From Asticcacaulis endophyticus (GTDB lineage Bacteria > Pseudomonadota > Alphaproteobacteria > Caulobacterales > Caulobacteraceae): a DNA stretch of 64,000 bases. The notes under the pieces were generated by a model. The model was not told the DNA's origin. It saw only the letters and a list, made by a program, of their open reading frames with translations, and did no database searches. This document shows positions 32,796 to 40,928 of this stretch, piece by piece. The translations under genes and the position numbers were made by a program. The stretch's first letter is position 1. Every line of letters begins with the position of its first letter. Where the stretch lies: contig NZ_BMZB01000001.1 of assembly GCF_014652575.1 (NCBI RefSeq), positions 1,757,470 through 1,821,469 of the forward strand, in the 5' to 3' direction.

Positions 32796-34865
32796 ATGCG
32801 CATATCACTCGCCACGGGCTTATTAAAAGCCGTCTTTCTATTCGTGTTCGCTCTGATCGCCAGTCTGCTGGTTACAATGGCCGCGCAGGCGGATCAGGTT
32901 GCTACCGCCACGTCACCCGGCGGGGAACTGTCGGTGCGCATCATGACCGGCAATGAAGGCCACATCACCTATGCTATCGATCGCAAGGGTGTTGAGGTCA
33001 TTTCGCCCTCAAAGCTGGGCTTCATTCTGGCCGATCAGCCTAAGCTGGAACGCAACATGGCCCTGACCTCGCAGGCGCAATCCCGCCACGATGAGACCTG
33101 GGAACTGCCGTGGGGGGAGCGGCAGTTTGTACGCAATGATTATAACGAATTGCGCCTTGGCTTTACCGAAAAGACCGGCCTTAAGCGGCAGTTGACGGTC
33201 GTGTTCCGGCTTTATGACAACGGCTTTGGCTTTCGCTATGAGTTCCCCGACCAGCCGCAGTTAAAGACGGTGAAGATCGTTGAGGAACTGACCGAGTTTG
33301 CGGTCGCGGAACCGGCAACCGCCTGGTGGATACCGGCGGGGGAATGGAACCGCTATGAGTATCTCTATAACAAGACCCCGCTTACTGAGGTCAGTCAGGC
33401 CCATACGCCCATAACCCTCAAAACCACCTCCGGCCTGCATATGGCGTTTCACGAAGCCGCGCTGGTGGATTACTCAGCGATGTGGCTGCGTCGGGTGAGC
33501 GGGCAAACGCTTAAGGCCAATCTGTCGCCTCATGGCGATGGCCCCAAGGTTACGCGCACGGCCCCGTTTAACACCCCGTGGCGCACCGTGCAGATGGCCG
33601 ATACGGCCGGGGGGCTGGTCGAAAATGATCTGGTGCTGAACCTCAATGAACCCAATGCGCTGGGGGACGTGAGTTGGGTTAAGCCCTACAAATATGTCGG
33701 CATCTGGTGGGATATGCATCTGAATAACAACACCTGGGGCTCCGGCCCAAAGCATGGCGCCAACACGAAGAAGACCAAGGACTATATTGATTTTGCGGCC
33801 CAAAACGGCCTGCGCGGGGTGCTGGTCGAAGGCTGGAACCTGGGGTGGGACGGCGACTGGTTCGCAAGCGGCAATGACTTTGATTTCACCAAGGCCTATC
33901 CTGATTTCGATATCGAAGAACTGGCCGCCTATGCCAAAAAGAAGAGGGTCCATATCGTTGGCCACCATGAAACGGCGGGCAATATCGCGGTTTACGAGCC
34001 GCAGCTTGAGGCCGCGCTTGATCTCTATCAGCGCCTCGGCATCGACAGCATCAAGACCGGATATGTCGCTGACGCGGGCGGGGTTAAGGCCCGCGATGCC
34101 GACGGTAATATTTTCTACACCTGGCATGACGGTCAGGTCATGGCGCGTCATCATTTGAAAGTCGTCGTTGAGGCCGCCAAGCGCAAAATCGCCATCAATC
34201 CGCATGAGCCGATCAAGGATACGGGCTTGCGCCGGACCTATCCCAACTGGGTGGCACGCGAAGGTGCGCGCGGGATGGAGTATAATGCCTGGGGCCAGCC
34301 GCCCAATCCGCCGGAGCATGAGATCAATCTGGTTTTTACGCGCCTGTTGTCCGGGCCAATGGACTATACGCCGGGGGTCTTAAGCCTTGAGGGCGCGGGC
34401 CAGCCTCTGCAATCAACCGTAGCGCGGCAACTGGCGCTCTATGTCGTGATCTATTCGCCCATTCAGATGGCGGCGGATACGATTGAGAACTACGGCAAGC
34501 ACATGAAACCGTTCCAGTTCATTAAGGATGTACCGACCGACTGGGCGGACACTCAGGTGCTCAATGGTGAAGTTGGCGATTATGTCACCATCGTCCGTAA
34601 GGATAAGGCCTCGGCCGACTGGTATCTGGGGGCGGCCACCGATGAGGCGGGCCGCACACTTGAGGTGACACTCAGTTTCCTTGAGCCGGGCAAGGTCTAT
34701 ATGGCGCAAATATATCGTGACGCGGACGATACTGACTACCGCACCGATACCCGCCACCACCATGTCATCGAGCAAAAGACGGTGACCGCCGCCGACCGCC
34801 TGACGCTTAAGCTCGCACCCGGTGGCGGGCAGGCCATCCGGTTTGTGGCGGCAAAATCCAGATAG
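32796..34865 (+). CDS. GH97 alpha-glucosidase (SusB-like, inverting)
   Basis: I prefer ATG 32796, which gives a clean signal peptide (MRISLATGLLKAVFLFVF... ending AAQA) and 689 residues. An upstream ATG at 32742 would lie only 25 bp from an operator. The N-terminal beta-supersandwich and (beta/alpha)8 barrel are readable: YVGIWWDMHLNNNTWG, VLVEGWNLGWDGDWF, GHHETAGN, INPHEPIKDTGLRRTYPN and GARGMEYNAW. The Glu of PHEP and the Glu of MEYN are 24 residues apart, as are Glu508 and Glu532 of Bacteroides SusB, so the inverting-type acid/base set is kept. It converts malto-oligosaccharides to glucose. Confidence 0.93.
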   Translation: MRISLATGLLKAVFLFVFALIASLLVTMAAQADQVATATSPGGELSVRIMTGNEGHITYAIDRKGVEVISPSKLGFILADQPKLERNMALTSQAQSRHDETWELPWGERQFVRNDYNELRLGFTEKTGLKRQLTVVFRLYDNGFGFRYEFPDQPQLKTVKIVEELTEFAVAEPATAWWIPAGEWNRYEYLYNKTPLTEVSQAHTPITLKTTSGLHMAFHEAALVDYSAMWLRRVSGQTLKANLSPHGDGPKVTRTAPFNTPWRTVQMADTAGGLVENDLVLNLNEPNALGDVSWVKPYKYVGIWWDMHLNNNTWGSGPKHGANTKKTKDYIDFAAQNGLRGVLVEGWNLGWDGDWFASGNDFDFTKAYPDFDIEELAAYAKKKRVHIVGHHETAGNIAVYEPQLEAALDLYQRLGIDSIKTGYVADAGGVKARDADGNIFYTWHDGQVMARHHLKVVVEAAKRKIAINPHEPIKDTGLRRTYPNWVAREGARGMEYNAWGQPPNPPEHEINLVFTRLLSGPMDYTPGVLSLEGAGQPLQSTVARQLALYVVIYSPIQMAADTIENYGKHMKPFQFIKDVPTDWADTQVLNGEVGDYVTIVRKDKASADWYLGAATDEAGRTLEVTLSFLEPGKVYMAQIYRDADDTDYRTDTRHHHVIEQKTVTAADRLTLKLAPGGGQAIRFVAAKSR

Positions 34866-34950
34866 GCAGTTAGGGATGGGTTCGGAAGGTTCTTGACGCC
34901 ACTGACGGCTTGGCACTCTATAGCGGCAGGAACCGGCCCACCTCTGAGTA

Positions 34951-35979
34951 TTGAGCGTAAATTTCGTGAATAAAACTAAGACCCGTCTGGAAGATCTGGC
35001 CAAAATCGCCGGTGTGTCGGTGGCGACCGTATCGCGGGCGCTCAATGATTCACCGGCGATCAACCGTGTGACCAAACGGCGAATCTGGGATATTGCGCGC
35101 GAAAACCACTACTTTTCCGGCCATGACCTGCCCATTTCCTTAAGTGGTATTCAGGCGACGATTGCCATTGTCATTCCGCCGCCGCAGGGACGCGAGGGGC
35201 GCTTTAACGATCCGTTTTATCTGGAGCTGATCTCAGGGGTGGGGGAGGCGGCCCGCGACATGGGCTGCGATTTGTTGCTGTCGCACCTGACGCCGCGCAA
35301 CCAGCATGACCTGTCGAAACTGATGCAGAACATCCGCGCCGACGGGGTGATTTTTCTGGGCCAGAGCTATTTTCACGAACGCTTCAACCAACTGGCCAGA
35401 GGGCCGCATAAGTTCATTGTCTGGGGGGCTGAACTGAACGGGCAGACCTATTGTTCGATCGGGTCCAACAATGTCCAGGGCGGGGCGCGGGCCACGGCCC
35501 ATCTGGCGCGGTTGGGGCGGCGTAAAATCGTCTTTCTGGGCGATACCGAAGCGCCGGAAATCAAGCAGCGCTATGAGGGCTATGTTAATGGCCTGAGTGA
35601 CTATGGCCTTGAATTCGATCCGCGTCTGGTCGTGCCGGCGCACTTTGATATAGCCGCCGGAGAAGCTGCCATTGCGGGTTTGCTGGCTAAGGGCATTAAG
35701 ATCGATGGCGTCTTTGCCGCCTCCGATGTCATTGCGGTCGGGGCCATTAAGGGGCTGACGCGGGCGGGACTTCGGGTGCCGCAAGATGTCTCGGTCGTCG
35801 GCTATGACAATATCCAGCTTTCCAGTTTTACCCATCCGGCGCTGACGACCATCTCTCAGGACTTAAGCCGGGCCGGTAAGCTGATGGTCTCCAAACTGAT
35901 CGGTGCCCTGTCGAATACCGAGATCCGCTCTGAGCGTTTATCCACCGAACTGGTGGTGCGTGAGTCGTGCGGCGGATAG
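34951..35979 (+). CDS. LacI-family regulator of the starch/maltose locus
   Basis: The protein has 342 residues from TTG 34951, or 337 from GTG 34966; neither start has a strong ribosome site. The helix-turn-helix reads LEDLAKIAGVSVATVSRALNDS, followed by the sugar-sensing domain (VVGYDNIQLSSFTHPALTT near the C-terminus). It sits between the GH97 and TBDR genes in the plus-strand run and is the natural candidate to bind the TACGTA palindromes at 32325, 32672, 32703 and 40849, like MalR of other Alphaproteobacteria. The inducer would be maltose or a glucose oligomer. Confidence 0.9.
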   Translation: MSVNFVNKTKTRLEDLAKIAGVSVATVSRALNDSPAINRVTKRRIWDIARENHYFSGHDLPISLSGIQATIAIVIPPPQGREGRFNDPFYLELISGVGEAARDMGCDLLLSHLTPRNQHDLSKLMQNIRADGVIFLGQSYFHERFNQLARGPHKFIVWGAELNGQTYCSIGSNNVQGGARATAHLARLGRRKIVFLGDTEAPEIKQRYEGYVNGLSDYGLEFDPRLVVPAHFDIAAGEAAIAGLLAKGIKIDGVFAASDVIAVGAIKGLTRAGLRVPQDVSVVGYDNIQLSSFTHPALTTISQDLSRAGKLMVSKLIGALSNTEIRSERLSTELVVRESCGG

Positions 35980-36031
35980 CCGTTTTTTTAGCTCAAAAAT
36001 GTTAGCGCAACCATCGTTTCCGGCGTGAAAT

Positions 36032-36070
36032 TTTGCATGGATTTGCATAAATTTGCATTATATTGCAAAA
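36032..36070 (+). repeat. Phased TTTGCAT repeats, 10-bp period
   Basis: TTTGCAT begins at 36032, 36042 and 36052, and a related ATTGCAA follows at 36062, one copy per helical turn. Such phasing suggests either cooperative binding of a small regulator or intrinsic bending by the AT steps upstream of the TBDR promoter. Confidence 0.65.
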
Positions 36071-36213
36071 AATATTTCAAGAATTCTAAGGCCGAAATTC
36101 GCGCTGCAATGCGGTAAATCAAACAAAATATACGATTTAAGCGCCGAAATGGGCCGTAATTGTATCCTCTTGGCCACAGCGCATGGCAAAGCACTTCCTA
36201 AACTGTCTGTAAT

Positions 36214-36231
36214 TTTGCAAACACTTGCAAA
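36214..36231. promoter_or_regulatory. Dyad TTTGCAA-ACAC-TTGCAAA before the TBDR
   Basis: Two 7-bp halves mirror each other around ACAC, about 185 bp upstream of the receptor start. The word TTGCAA links it to the phased repeats at 36032. It differs from the TACGTA operators, so a different regulator probably acts here. Confidence 0.6.
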
Positions 36232-36415
36232 TTTTAGGCGCCCATGTAGATAAATGCCTCATGGGGCCGCAAGAGCCTCGCAAAAGCTGAGAATAAAAAT
36301 ACAGGGACACAGATTTTCTACGCAGCCGCCGCGTGTTTCCGCCTATTGCGCGGGAGGCGGTGCGTCGTCGTCTGTGTTGCGAAAAGCTTTTATAATAACA
36401 ACCAGGAAGGCTCAC

Positions 36416-39232
36416 ATGTTCTATATCTCAGGCTCTGAATCCCCCCACATTCGTAAACCTAAAAAACTGGCCACAGCGAAATTGGCGGTCAGCGCTATCG
36501 CCCTTACCGTGGCCTGCGGGTTTTCCGCACCCGCCTTTGCGCAGGACGCTGCACCCGTGGCTGCGGCGGACTCCGATGTCACCGAAGTCGTCGTCACCGG
36601 CATCCGTCGGGGTATCCAGAACGCCATAGCCACCAAGAAGGGCAATTCCAATATCGTCGAAGTGGTCTCTGCCGAAGACATCGGTAAGCTGCCGGATCAG
36701 TCGATCGCCGAATCCATCGCGCGCCTGCCGGGAATCGCTGCCCAGCGCACCAATGGTCGCGCCCAGACCCTGTCGATCCGCGGCCTTGGCCCTGACTATA
36801 CGGTGACCACCCTGAACGGGCGTGAGCAGGTCTCGACCAATGACAATCGCTCCGTCGAATTTGACCAGTTCCCGTCCGAACTTATCAATCAGGTGCTGAT
36901 CTATAAAACCCCGAATGCCGCCATGACCACCCAGGGCATTGCCGGTACCGCCGACCTGCAAACCGTGCGCCCGCTGGCCTATGGCAAGCGCGCCATTGCC
37001 CTTAATGTGCGTAAGGAGTTCAACTCCGAAGAGGCCGCGGTCGCGGGCCTGAGCAATGAGGGCGAGCGCTATTCGATCAACTATATCGATCAGTTTTTTA
37101 ACAAGACTTTGGGCGTGGCGCTTGGCTATGCCCGCACCACCTCGCCCTATCAGGTCACGCGCCTTGAGCCGTGGGGTGACGGTGATCTTCCGGCCCTGTC
37201 TACCGGTGAGTTCATCCCCGGCGGCCAGAAAAGTGCCGTTCAGTCCTCAAACCTTGAGCGTGACGGCTATATGGCGGTGGTCGAATGGCGGCCTAATGAT
37301 CGCCTGCGCATGACCTTTGATGCCTACTATTCCGAATTTGAAGAATTGCAGCGTATAGCCCGCCTTGAATATCCGCTGTACTGGTCGTCATCGGCCCTGC
37401 AACCGGGCTATACGACTGAGGACGGCTATGTGACCTCTGGCACCTTTACCGGCGTCAAGACGGTGGTAGAAAACTACACCAACCAGCGCCAGTCGACCGT
37501 GCAGGCCTTTGGGGTTAACACGGTCTATAATCTGAACGATCAGTGGACTCTGATCGCCGATATCTCGACCCAAAAGGTAGAACGCGACGATATCATCATT
37601 GAATCGACCGCCGGCACAGGCCCTTCGGGCAGTGGTGCTACCGACACCATCGACTTCCGCAACACCGGTGAGAACAATGCCTATGTGCTGTCAGGCGTGC
37701 TCGACTATTCCGACTTTAACACCGTCTTCCTGACTGATCCGGGCGGGTGGGGCGGGGTGACCAACCGGGCGGGCTTCTTCCGGGCACCGCACGTCGAAGA
37801 TGAGATGGACATCATCAAGCTGGCGGTGGAACGCACCGTCGGTGCCGGACCGATCAATAAGGTCACCTTTGGCGCCAGCCGCAACGATCATACCAAGTCC
37901 AAGGACGACTATGCCGCCTATATGAGTCTAGGCTCGGTCGCCCAACTGGTGGTGCCGGAAAAATACCGTCTGGGCACGACCGATGCGTCCTTCCTTGGCA
38001 ATACATCGGGCATGATTTCCTATGACTCGCTGGCCATGTACCGCGACGGCCTGTTTACGCTGGTGCAATCGACCGATTCCACCGAACTGAAGCGCGACTG
38101 GTCGGTGTCGGAAACCATCGATGTCATCTTCCTTAAGGGCGATATCGACACGACGCTGTTTGGTATTCCCGTCAGCGGTAATGTCGGCATTCAGGTGCAA
38201 AAGGCCGAGCAGGAAGCCACCTCACTGTTCCTCAGTGACACGGAACGTCGCATCGTCACCGATGGCGACGACTATATGGAAACCTTGCCGAGCCTGAACC
38301 TCAACTTTCAGGTTGCCGAAGACATGACGGTGCGGGTAGGGGCAGGCACCACACTGGCGCGGCCGCGCATGGATGACATGTCGGCGGGCACCACCTACGA
38401 TGCCAAGATGAACACCGAAGCGCCCGTGCTGTTCAGTGGCAATGCCTATGGCTGGTCGGGTAATGGCGGCAACGCCCAGATCCGTCCGTGGAAAGCCAAT
38501 GCCTTTGATCTTTCGGTTGAGAAGTATTTCGGCCGTAAAGGCTATGTGTCGGCGGCCCTGTTCTATAAGGATCTGACATCGTTCATCTATAACCGCACAG
38601 TGCTTAAGGACTATACGGGCGCGCCGCTGCCCAGCAAATGCTATGAATCCGGCACGAACAACACGGTTCAGCGCATTGATCCGGTCACCAATATCTGGGT
38701 CTGCTCGCTGGCGGACGCCAACCGCATAGGCATCACCTCGGCGCAGGCCAATGGCGAAGGCGGCTGGATCAAGGGGGCGGAGTTCACCGTCTCGGTGCCG
38801 GGGGAAATGATCCATCCGATTCTGGATGGTTTCGGCGCCATCCTGACCGCCAGTTTCAACGATTCTGAGATCAATCCGTCGGGCAGCGCCGTCATTCCGG
38901 TGCCGGGCCTGTCGGAAAAGATCATCAACAGCACGGTCTATTACGAAAAGCATGGCTTCTCGGCGCGGGTGTCGAGCCGTTACCGCGGCGACTTCACCGG
39001 CGAAGTGCCGGACTTCACCAACGCCCTGCAAAACCGCACGGTGCGTGAGGAAACGGTCGTCGATGCCCAGATGAGCTATACCTTCCAGGATGGCCCGCTG
39101 AAGGATCTGGCCATTTCGGTGTCCGGTTCCAACCTGACCAATGAGCCGTTCTATCTCTATAAGGGCAACAACGTGGTCAAGGAAGAGAAGTACGGTTCCA
39201 CCTATCTGGTGGGCCTGAGCTACAAGTTCTAA
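36416..39232 (+). CDS. TonB-dependent receptor of the starch/maltodextrin locus
   Basis: The ATG at 36416 has AGGAAGG eight bases upstream; the protein is 938 residues. A signal peptide of about 45 residues ends SAPAFAQ, then a TonB box (DVTEVVVTG), the plug (VVSAEDIGKLPDQSIAESIARLPG, SIRGLGPDYT) and a barrel ending VGLSYKF with terminal Phe. There is no STN domain, so regulation should be by repressor and not by a surface sigma cascade. Context with GH15, GH97 and GH13 enzymes points to maltodextrin import, like MalA of Caulobacter crescentus. Confidence 0.92.
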   Translation: MFYISGSESPHIRKPKKLATAKLAVSAIALTVACGFSAPAFAQDAAPVAAADSDVTEVVVTGIRRGIQNAIATKKGNSNIVEVVSAEDIGKLPDQSIAESIARLPGIAAQRTNGRAQTLSIRGLGPDYTVTTLNGREQVSTNDNRSVEFDQFPSELINQVLIYKTPNAAMTTQGIAGTADLQTVRPLAYGKRAIALNVRKEFNSEEAAVAGLSNEGERYSINYIDQFFNKTLGVALGYARTTSPYQVTRLEPWGDGDLPALSTGEFIPGGQKSAVQSSNLERDGYMAVVEWRPNDRLRMTFDAYYSEFEELQRIARLEYPLYWSSSALQPGYTTEDGYVTSGTFTGVKTVVENYTNQRQSTVQAFGVNTVYNLNDQWTLIADISTQKVERDDIIIESTAGTGPSGSGATDTIDFRNTGENNAYVLSGVLDYSDFNTVFLTDPGGWGGVTNRAGFFRAPHVEDEMDIIKLAVERTVGAGPINKVTFGASRNDHTKSKDDYAAYMSLGSVAQLVVPEKYRLGTTDASFLGNTSGMISYDSLAMYRDGLFTLVQSTDSTELKRDWSVSETIDVIFLKGDIDTTLFGIPVSGNVGIQVQKAEQEATSLFLSDTERRIVTDGDDYMETLPSLNLNFQVAEDMTVRVGAGTTLARPRMDDMSAGTTYDAKMNTEAPVLFSGNAYGWSGNGGNAQIRPWKANAFDLSVEKYFGRKGYVSAALFYKDLTSFIYNRTVLKDYTGAPLPSKCYESGTNNTVQRIDPVTNIWVCSLADANRIGITSAQANGEGGWIKGAEFTVSVPGEMIHPILDGFGAILTASFNDSEINPSGSAVIPVPGLSEKIINSTVYYEKHGFSARVSSRYRGDFTGEVPDFTNALQNRTVREETVVDAQMSYTFQDGPLKDLAISVSGSNLTNEPFYLYKGNNVVKEEKYGSTYLVGLSYKF

Positions 39233-39259
39233 ATCCTATAAAAGACCAGAGTGAGCAGG

Positions 39260-39287
39260 CACCTGCCGGAAGCAATTTCGGCAGGTG
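39260..39287 (+). terminator. Rho-independent terminator after the TBDR
   Basis: CACCTGCCG (39260-39268) and CGGCAGGTG (39279-39287) pair perfectly around a 10-base loop and are followed by TTTTCTTT. It lies 28 bp past the receptor stop and before the halogenase-like gene, so the second gene is either read through at a low level or has its own promoter in the short gap. Confidence 0.85.
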
Positions 39288-39334
39288 TTTTCTTTAATAT
39301 TGAGGCAGATTGGCGGGAAAACAGGAAGCGCCCC

Positions 39335-40843
39335 ATGAACGATCAGGCGATTAAACGGGTAGTGATTGTTGGCGGCGGCACGGCGGGTTGGCTGTCAGCG
39401 GCCATGCTGGCGCGGGTGGTCAACCGGTCCATGGAGATTGTGCTGGTTGAGTCTGATGAGATCGGCACGGTCGGGGTGGGCGAAGCGACCATCCCGCCAC
39501 TGGCCAATCTGTTTATCTTTCTGAGCATCCCTGAGCATGAGATGCTGGCGGCGGTTCAGGGCACCTATAAGCTGGGGATCGAATTTGTCGACTGGTACCA
39601 GAAGGGGCATCGCTACACCCATGCCTTCGGCAGTCCGGGCCGTGATCTGGGTATCGTGCCGTTTTACGAATACTGGCTGAAAGAACATCTGGCCGGGCGG
39701 GGCGGATCTCTGTGGGACTACAGCCTCAATGATCTGGCCGCTCAGGCGGGCCGGTTTGCGCCGCTGAAACAGCTTCCAAACGCGCCGATGGCAGGCCTTA
39801 CCCATGCCTGGCATTTCGATGCGGGGCTGCTGGCTAAGTACCTGCGGCGGGTGTGCGAGGCGCAAGGGGTCACGCGGCGCGAGGGGATGGTTGCCGGCGT
39901 CAATCTGCGGGCCGAGGATGGCTTTATCGACAGTCTGACCCTGAGCGATGGGGCCGTAATCAATGGCAACCTGTTTATCGATTGCTCCGGTTTCCGGGGG
40001 CTGTTGATCGAGGGCGCGCTCAAGGCCGGATATGAGGACTGGACGCACGTATTGCCGTGCGACCGGGCGATTGCTGTGCCGTGCGCGTCAACGCAGACGC
40101 TGCTGCCCTACACGCGCGCCACGGCCCATAGCGCGGGCTGGCAATGGCGCATTCCCTTGCAGCACCGTATCGGCAATGGTCATGTGTTCTCTAGCGCCTT
40201 TATGGCCGAGGATGAGGCGCGCGATATCCTGATGACTAATCTGGACGGCAAAGCCTTGGCTGACCCCAGAACCCTAAGCTTCACCACAGGGCGGCGCAAA
40301 GCCAGTTGGGTCAAAAACTGCGTCGCCTTTGGCCTGTCGTCCGGCTTTATGGAACCGCTGGAATCGACCAGTATCCATCTGGTGCAATCGGGCATGACCC
40401 GGTTCTTAAAATTCTTTCCGGATAAGGGGTTTAGTGCGCGTGAGATCGCCGAATATAACCGCCTGACCGCCCATGAATATGAGCTGATCCGCGATTTTCT
40501 GGTGCTGCACTATAAGGCGACGCAGCGCGACGACAGCGAGTTCTGGAACCATTGCCGCACTATGGCGATCCCCGATAGTCTGGCGCACAAGATCGACTAT
40601 TTCCGTGAGCATGGCCGTCTGATCATCGAAGAGGCCGACCTGTTCCGCGACAGCAACTGGGCGCAGGTACTGATCGGGCAGGGGATTATCCCGAAATCAC
40701 CGTCGCCCCTGACCCTGGCGGTGAGCGACGACAAGCTCGCCGAATATATGAATAATATCCGCCAGCTCCTCAGCACCACAGTGGCGGGCCTGCCCGATCA
40801 TGGGGCCTATGTGGCGCAAAATTGCCGGGCCAAAGTTCTCTGA
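39335..40843 (+). CDS. Flavin-dependent tryptophan-halogenase-like protein
   Basis: Translation from ATG 39335 (AGGAAG upstream) gives 502 residues. The FAD-binding GGGTAG (13-18), VGVGEATIPP (46-55), the key lysine at residue 79 in GTYKLG, the halogenase signature WQWRIP (269-274) and EPLESTSIH (340-348) are all present, so the residues needed for HOCl-based halogenation are kept. Proteins of this family are often encoded beside TBDRs in Caulobacterales and their natural substrate there is unknown. The setting here is a starch locus, with no tryptophan or natural-product genes nearby. Confidence 0.9.
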   Translation: MNDQAIKRVVIVGGGTAGWLSAAMLARVVNRSMEIVLVESDEIGTVGVGEATIPPLANLFIFLSIPEHEMLAAVQGTYKLGIEFVDWYQKGHRYTHAFGSPGRDLGIVPFYEYWLKEHLAGRGGSLWDYSLNDLAAQAGRFAPLKQLPNAPMAGLTHAWHFDAGLLAKYLRRVCEAQGVTRREGMVAGVNLRAEDGFIDSLTLSDGAVINGNLFIDCSGFRGLLIEGALKAGYEDWTHVLPCDRAIAVPCASTQTLLPYTRATAHSAGWQWRIPLQHRIGNGHVFSSAFMAEDEARDILMTNLDGKALADPRTLSFTTGRRKASWVKNCVAFGLSSGFMEPLESTSIHLVQSGMTRFLKFFPDKGFSAREIAEYNRLTAHEYELIRDFLVLHYKATQRDDSEFWNHCRTMAIPDSLAHKIDYFREHGRLIIEEADLFRDSNWAQVLIGQGIIPKSPSPLTLAVSDDKLAEYMNNIRQLLSTTVAGLPDHGAYVAQNCRAKVL

Positions 40844-40848
40844 CCACC

Positions 40849-40862
40849 TGCATACGTATTCA
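40849..40862. promoter_or_regulatory. Operator-like TGCATACGTATTCA before the GH13 gene
   Basis: This copy of the starch-locus palindrome has one changed base pair and lies 67 bp before the GH13 start and directly after the halogenase-like gene. It shows that the GH13 gene has its own regulated promoter under the same repressor as the GH15/GH97 pair 8 kb away. Confidence 0.75.
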
Positions 40863-40928
40863 TCGGCGGGCATGGTAGGCAGGCGATGCGCCGTGTGGTT
40901 TGTTCCCTAAAACTCAGGGAGAAACCTA

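Larger units (their letters stand above)
35980..36415. other. Long leader region before the starch-locus TBDR
   Basis: No gene is seen in this 436-bp stretch. It is A+T-rich for its first half and carries three to four 10-bp-spaced TTTGCAT-like words (36032-36070) and a TTTGCAA dyad (36214-36231). The receptor start codon at 36416 has a good AGGAAGG ribosome site, so the region is a promoter and long 5' leader. A reading frame open from 36254 is an upstream extension without a start signal. Confidence 0.6.

Noticed and set aside
33474-34319. 281-codon open frame on the minus strand
   Set aside because: It lies wholly within the GH97 gene, whose catalytic motifs are all readable on the plus strand; it is a GC-driven shadow frame.
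36254-36415. 54-codon N-terminal extension of the starch TBDR
   Set aside because: The extension has no signal-peptide sense, and the ATG at 36416 has a strong ribosome site and a proper export signal behind it.
39335-40843. Part of a halogenated natural-product cluster
   Set aside because: No NRPS, PKS, indole or tailoring genes are in the window; neighbours are sugar-uptake genes.
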